Positions 58,033 through 64,000 of a stretch of DNA of 64,000 bases are shown piece after piece. Positions within the stretch are counted from its first letter, which is position 1. Each line of letters starts with the position of its first letter. A model generated the notes under the pieces. The model was not told the origin of the DNA and made no database searches. It was given only the letters and a program-made list of their open reading frames with translations. The position numbers were made by a program, and so were the translations under genes. The DNA comes from Adiantum capillus-veneris (taxonomy: Eukaryota > Streptophyta > Polypodiopsida > Polypodiales > Pteridaceae), in assembly GCA_014529385.2 (NCBI GenBank), contig CM043971.1, positions 85,043,340 through 85,107,339 of the forward strand, in the 5' to 3' direction.

Positions 58033-58207
58033 CGTCGCTAAAACCGTCGCTAATAGCGTCGCTACGAGAGCGTCGCTATAACCGTCGCTATAGGCGTCGC
58101 TATATGCGTCGCTATGAGCGTCGCTATATAGCGACGGTTGTAGCGACGTTTAAACAAAAGTCTATAGCGACGCTCATAGCGACGCTACAGAGCCATAAAT
58201 AGCGACG
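58033..58207. repeat. CACTA subterminal repeat array
   Basis: The octamer CGTCGCTA occurs eight times in direct orientation at 58033-58130, then its complement TAGCGACG five times to 58207. In En/Spm such subterminal motifs are bound by the small transposition protein (TNPA). The two arms can pair into hairpins. Confidence 0.92.
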
Positions 58208-58587
58208 CTCGAGAGAATTTTTTTTGGGTGACAGGGCATTGAATGCCCTGCCACCCATCAACCATATTGTACTTGATTCACTTTTTTAAAAAAGTGCAAG
58301 GGTAGATAATAGACCCAAAATAGTCACCCACAAGACGCATTGTTTGCAAAATTGACAAGCGTAAAATTGACAATTGTACACATCATAGGCAAATGAATTG
58401 ATTGGCAAATGTAATAATGACAATTGTACAACATCATAGGCATAAAGAATTGATTCGCAAAATGAACTGCGGTGACAAATGTAATAATATACATGGTTCA
58501 AAAAGACGTATAAAATCCGTCTCATGATACATAAGCTATGAGAAACCCTAAACTAATGCTATCTAGCTACGGCTAAACTGACGTCGT

Positions 58588-59897
58588 TTAGTCAGATGTC
58601 TCATCGCGTCCAAGCGGCGTATCTGTCGGATTCTGCAAAAAAAGACAATAAGACAGCTTTCAGTAAGTATAAACATATAACGACATTTATAAAACAATAC
58701 AAAAAATAGAAAAGAGTAAACCCTAATACTAACCATGCCGCCGCGAGAACTGAGAATGTCCATCAGCGCGTTTAATCCGTTCCTGCCTCCGTACTCGCGC
58801 TCGTACGGTGTGGGATCACGTCCTGTCATCGACCACTGTCAAAACATACAAAGATTTCATTATGTTAGAATTAAAAAACTCATAAACCCTAAACTATCGA
58901 ACATAAAGAGCAATGCGAAAACACTTACAAAATCGGCCTCAAATGATGCCCATCCACCGCTCCCCAAGTGGTGCGAGCTCCTTGCCTCTACTTGCGCTCT
59001 GGCTGCATCCTTTTGTTGCTTCCACTTGTCGGGATTCTCACGCGCTGCTTTCTTCGCATTCTTCCAATCTTCTTTGGCCAGCCAATCTGGCCTGTTCCAC
59101 CCATGCTTGATTGCTTTTTGCACTTCGGAGCGCTTGTGTTTGCAGTATTCGCGCATTCGAATCTTCATCAGGTCTTCATTGAAGCACTGATCCCGTGTTG
59201 GAACGGGAAACTCATCATGAAGTATGCTGATGACTCTGTTTTTTAAATCACTTGGTACTTCACTCCATTTGTTTAGTATGTAGTGTCTAAACAGCTGAGA
59301 GCAAAGACCACGCATGCGCGAGATCACCTTCTTGCCGTCATCATCCATGATGATGCCGCCGCTGAAGTCGATGGAGTAAGGCAAGCCCTCTGGCCGGTGA
59401 CATGTGAACCTGGGTGTCCCGGCAGGGGTCTCTAGCGGCGTGTCGATGGGGGTACGGACGTCAGGTGTCTCCACCGGCGTCTGGGCCCCGAAGCGAGGAG
59501 TGTCGAGTGGGGTGGCTCCTGGCGGAGTAGGTAGAGGTGTGTAGCTGCTAGGAACAGTCAGCCGTACAAAACCTGGCGTAGATGGCGATGCTGTGGCTGG
59601 TGTGGGGGCGGGCAAAGAAGGGGAGGGTAAAGAGCCTCGTCGAACACGAGGCGGTGTGGAGGCATCGGTGGCGGAATCCCCACAACAACCGCCACCGCCA
59701 CCACTAGAGCGCCGGTGTCTAGACGAGTGTGAAGCTCGTCTCGTCGACGCCGAAGCTTCGGAGCGTGCCGAATGCTCCGAAAGAGAGGGAGATGCGGATG
59801 GAGTACGAACGCGCGGTGATGCGCCAGAGCGATGACGCTCCACGTACCACTATCTCTGCTGTGGTGACAAAGAAGAAAGAAACTCCTCATCATCCAT
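58588..59897 (-). pseudogene. CACTA second gene, Transposase_24 (Ptta/En/Spm) protein, three exons
   Basis: Exons: 59897-58929, 58835-58734, 58632-58588, giving 371 codons plus stop with every junction in phase 0 (GTAAGT and GTTAGT donors, CAG acceptors). The N-terminus is Ser/Pro/Thr-rich with repeated TPxETP words. The C-terminal half carries the plant transposase domain (CFNEDLMKIRMREYCKH, KHGWNRPDWLAKEDW, SSHHLGSGGWASF). A DNA-binding role at the subterminal repeats is known for TNPA and inferred here. One TAG at 59850-59852, codon 16, interrupts it. It lies 272 bp after TNP2 on the same strand. Confidence 0.88.
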
Positions 59898-60169
59898 ACT
59901 TGCATTAAACACACGAATATTTAAACTTAATATTGAATGAATAGAGTAGACAATGACGCAAAGACCATTAAATACAATGACGTAATAACGCATATAAATA
60001 CAATGACGCAATGAATTGAGTGATAGAAGAGGCAAGTCGAAAACTTAGAATTTTCAATCAAAAGATGTGAGCGCGAGTAGAAAAGAGCGTTATACACCAT
60101 GGAAGGTACTTAGAGAGCCAGAGCTTTTACAACACGGAGCAAAACTATTCAAATACAATATTTGTGGCT

Positions 60170-63100
60170 TTAAGAGATTTCTCTCTCATCCGCGCATAAC
60201 TCAGCATAACTTCCTATATCTATATAGAGCTCTCCGTTTAAACACATATCCTCTGTTTCATTTTGTAGCTCCTCTACATGCACCCCATATAGAGTAGTAG
60301 CATCTTGATGCTCGTCTGGCACCACCGCAGCGGCTTTTGATTGAGCATCTTCTCTGATCTCCTCCATTGATGCCGTTGTGATTGGGACATGGTAGCCTTC
60401 ATACGTCCTTGCACTACGAGGGGCTACCTCTATGACGTACCACCAGTTTGATGTAGACTTTGTAGGATGAAATATTACCTGCCAGAGCCACATAACTTAC
60501 ATGAGAGCTTTCAAGCACATAACTTGTAAAAGGGGGATGTTAACTATTTACATACTTACTTGTTCACAATGCTCGGGTAGTACGAAAGTGTCTCTTAGGT
60601 CTGTCCATTTCTTAGTAGAATCCACCTCAAGAAAACTAGACTCTCCTCTACGCACAGTAGCGTTGCGACCCTCCATGATTATCTTGAACCATTGCACGTC
60701 GAACAAGTCGACAAAAAATCCTCTGTAATCGATCCTCAAAATCTCTTGCAGCGTGCCGAAGTAAGTGAGTTCCGCCACCACAGGATCTGCATCAAAGGAA
60801 CGTCGTCGACTAGACTGTTCAAATTTTGCCATGATTCCACAATCTTGAGTAAAACGCTTTTTGTCGATTCGTTCCACCCTAAAATGTCGACCTTTACACC
60901 ATGCTGCTGTGTATGACTTATACTACAACAAACAAAGATTATGAGTGGCCGTTCAAACATTTAGAAATAAAGTCACTAGCTAGTCGTACATTGCAAACTT
61001 ACCTTGGTCGCGCAACCCCGAGAGTACTCCCACTCTTCCTCAGTCACTTCGTCACCGCATTGTTGTGCGCTTTTCAATTGGTTGTGCAACCATCTTAAGC
61101 TCATGAAGGTTGGTAGGCTCTCCAGAACCGTCGGATAGTGCATCGGTGGTCGTCTTTCCCGTCTCCACTCGATTCGTGCCCTTTGTCGCTCTTGCTTTGC
61201 ATCCTCATATTGTGAAATCCACTTTTGCATCACTGGATTGTGAAGCATGCAAAATCGGTTGATTTTAGCCTCTAGATCTTCCGTCATCTTCTTCTCAACA
61301 CCGAGATTGCACATAACAATCCCAGATATGCGCTCATCATCTATGGTTCGCCATAGCGTGTCCCGGGCTTTATCAAATCCGTCTAGCCACTCTCCAATGT
61401 ACACTAGGGACTCTGATACCAACCAACCTTCTGCCATGCTACCCTCCGGACGTGCCTTTTGACGCACATATCCCTTAAGCGTTTTCATGAAACGTTCTAA
61501 GAAGAACATCCATCTAGAATGAACTGTGCTAGCTATTTCCACCTCATCAACTATGTGAACAAGAAGATGCACCTGAATGGTTAGCATGGTAGTAGGAAAA
61601 TGTTTCTCAAACATGCACACAAGCTCCGTAGCATTTAGTTTGGCGAATGGTATGGAGTCTACGTTGATCTCCTTTTGTGAGATCCATTGCACCAGCTTTG
61701 TATTAAAGTCCACATTTTATGCAATGATATTAAATTCCACTATGAACGTACCTGACACATTTTATGCCAATCGTGTGACTTCAAACCGGTAAGCTTTCCT
61801 TCTTTAGTAAAACACGTTCGGAGCGAGTGCATTACGCAAGTGGGGGTCCGCAAAGATCGAATGGTCTCTTTTACTTTGCGTTCTTGGGCTCCTGTGAAAA
61901 TCCATGGTGCTTTAGGGAGTTTTATCGATCCATCAGACGCTGTTTGCGGCCAATATTGCTCCATACGATCCACATTTCTAAGGTCAACTCTGGCTCCCAA
62001 AGTATCTTTCTTGCCGGTCAGATGGTCCCATAGTAGATTACCCACATTCTTGAATATGTGCATTGGATCGAGCAAGTGATTGATCATGAGTTGGGGCCAG
62101 TATGGTAACTCGTACCATAGAGATAGTGTCTTCATCCCTGGAGGCAATCCGTCATCGCACATCTCCTTCTGCTCTAACCATACTTGTGCAGACATCCTTG
62201 GTGGCTCTCTTCCCAAAAAGCTGTCGCGTAACACATGATTCTCTGGAAGATACGCTTGATGACCTTCGTAGATTTGCTTCTTCAGTGAGGGCGCCCTACG
62301 TGCATTCAGTTTAGGTCCACATGTGACACATGCTCTGTATCCGCTTGTTTGAAGCCCTGCATGTATACACATGATAATAGATCAACTATGGGAAAAAACA
62401 AGATTTACAGTGTCTGAGTGAGGAGTGTCAATAGATCACCTGAGCATTCTGTTAGCCCGGGATAGTCATGCATGGTCCACATTAGAATGCCTCTAATCAA
62501 AGCATTCCGTCGTCCTGTGTGTCGGCTCATATCCACCACCTCTATGCCAATCCACAATTGTTGTAGCTCTTCCAATAGTGGACGAAGATACACATCCATA
62601 TTCCCCACTTTATATCGCCCTGGCATAATCAAGCTTAGCCATAGGTGCCCCTTCTTCGTAGTCAACCACGGGGGAATGTTGTAGTTGACGATGACAACGG
62701 GCCATACACTGTAAGATGTTGATCTTTGACCAAATGGATTTACGCCATCCATAGCCAGGCCTAAGCTCAAATTTCGAGCTTCCCTGGCAAAATCCGACCA
62801 TGTTCCATCTATATGTTTCCAGGCTGCGCAATCTGCAGAAATTCATAGCACACCATCCGAAGATTTATTCTCCTCATGCCATGATGCTAGGGCGGCCATG
62901 GACTTACATTCGAAGAAATGCTTGATGCGAGGAAGCGGAGGAAAATGTCGCAAAACCTCTTGTGGAATTTTTGTCCCATGGAGATCTACTCGATATCTTT
63001 CGGAATCACATTTCGGACACTTCTCCATGTCTATGTATTCCCCTCTGAAAAGAATGCAGTCATTAGGACAAGCGTGGATAGAATTGTAATCCATCCCCAA

Positions 63101-63808
63101 GTTTCGCAAAATCTTTCTTGCTTCATCTCGGGAATCTGGCATCACATTGTCAGCTGGTAGTATGTGCTCTTTAAGCAATCTACACAACATAAAAATACGA
63201 TACAGTCGTGTAAAAATCTATCAGATCATTATACATTTACAGTTTTATTAAAGTAAACTAATTGTAATAGATCACCTGAAAAGCGTTGTGACGCTAGTGT
63301 CACTCCATCCAAACTTTGCCTGCATGTTGAGAAGAACCAGGAGTGCTTTCAATCTAGACATACGTGCTCCATTATACAATGGCGTATCGGCTTCACTTTT
63401 CATATCATCATAGATAAGCCTTTCTGAATCCATGATCGTCTCGATCATTTCATCAATCTCGGGCTCAAACATTGCCTCGTTGGGAATGTGCTCTGCATGA
63501 TCATCCCCCGAGCTGTCAGAGGCTACATCTTGTGGCCTCACATATGCTGCTTGACCAAAGAGCCTGCGAACACGTCTATTGGGTTGCAAGATTGCTGCTT
63601 GTTGGCCAGCATCAGAGTCCGACGAGTTATAATTGGCAACAACTCGATCTATAATAGATGGATCGAACTCGCCAAATTCGCGAACGTGCTACAAAGAAAC
63701 ACGTCTTGTCCGTCGCACAACATGCTTGCATTGATTACAAGGACATAAGACCCTCGTTGAGAGATAGGTGTTTCGGTTGGACGGTCCCACATCCTCGTCA
63801 CTACTCAT
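60170..63808 (-). pseudogene. CACTA TNP2-like transposase, six exons
   Basis: Proposed exons: 63808-63276, 63179-62440, 62356-61752, 61695-61003, 60922-60560, 60478-60170; all introns are GT-AG, 56-96 bp, and the 3243 nt sum to 1080 codons plus stop in one frame. Domains in order: Transpos_assoc (LCPCNQCKHVVRR); TNP2 core (HACPNDCILFRGEY, CPKCDSERY, NPFGQRSTSYSVWPVV, GYRACVTCGPKL, ELPYWPQLMINHLLDPMHI); DUF4218 (LTIQVHLLVHIVDEVEI, HSRWMFFLERFMKTLKGYV); DUF4216 (LTYFGTLQEILRIDY, WWYVIEVAPR). Only TAG 63689-63691 and TGA 62843-62845 interrupt it. It would cut the element ends. Confidence 0.92.
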
Positions 63809-63870
63809 AATGAGGATAAAAATCTTATAACCTGGACAACAAATTTAATATTCTATTGGCATTCTTCGTC

Positions 63871-63872
<2 letters not shown>

Positions 63873-63924
<52 letters not shown>
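63873..63924. repeat. (TC)n microsatellite in CACTA 5' region
   Basis: About 26 TC units, 65 bp upstream of the TNP2 start, possibly in its promoter or leader. Confidence 0.97.
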
Positions 63925-63926
<2 letters not shown>

Positions 63927-64000
63927 ACCTCACATTCTCTAGTCATGTCCAATCCCTGCACACCTCGGTCTAGAGGTGCACGGAGATCAGAACCACCGGG

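Larger units (their letters stand above)
57962..64000 (-). mobile_element. CACTA (En/Spm) transposon, one end in window
   Basis: The left end is CACTACAAGA at 57962. Inside it lies an array of an 8-bp subterminal repeat, then two genes transcribed leftwards: TNP2-like (60170-63808) and a Transposase_24 gene (58588-59897), the usual En/Spm order. It moves by cut and paste with 3-bp target duplications. The other end lies beyond 64000. Three nonsense codons are the only coding damage that I find. Confidence 0.95.

Overview
The window is a nest of plant transposable elements; I recognise no host cellular gene. A land-plant nucleus is indicated by a CACTA (En/Spm) element with plant-type TNP2 and Transposase_24 genes, a Ty3 chromovirus with an integrase chromodomain, Ty1/copia elements primed by initiator tRNA-Met, LINEs with a C-terminal zf-RVT finger, and stop codons of the kind left by decay of methylated CAG/CTG sites. 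I cannot name the species or lineage.

Layout. 1-5250: decayed LINE (LINE-A copy 1, + strand). 5251-7055: remains of a minus-strand gypsy element (gag, PBS, LTR). 7056-21720: a second LINE (LINE-B, - strand) split into three parts by a chromovirus at 8607-15447 (TSD CGTAC) and a young copia element at 15741-21080 (copia-1, TSD GTTAT). 22324-23650: gypsy LTR plus gag remnant. 25255-25400: small hAT-type MITE with an 8-bp TSD. 26601-36761: old minus-strand copia sequence (copia-2), interrupted at 29157-33689 by a gag-only LTR retrotransposon with 1.2-kb LTRs (TSD CACAC) and bounded on the right by a second LINE-A copy (36762-40620, - strand). 40621-46720: no recognisable genes. 46831-53199: another decayed gypsy element (gypsy-2). 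53200-57960: no recognisable genes. 57962-end: CACTA element whose second end lies outside the window.

Most coding regions are broken. The best preserved are copia-1 (two homopolymer frameshifts in a 1366-codon frame, almost identical LTRs) and the CACTA element (a six-exon TNP2 and a three-exon second gene, three nonsense codons in total, every proposed splice junction in phase).

The strongest candidates for something undescribed are the gag-only LTR element with its repeated 11-mer in the transcribed part of the LTR, the 18-bp perfect hairpin four bases before the copia-1 gag start, and an R/U5 block shared among several LTR families. All calls rest on reading the sequence and on family knowledge; no searches were run.
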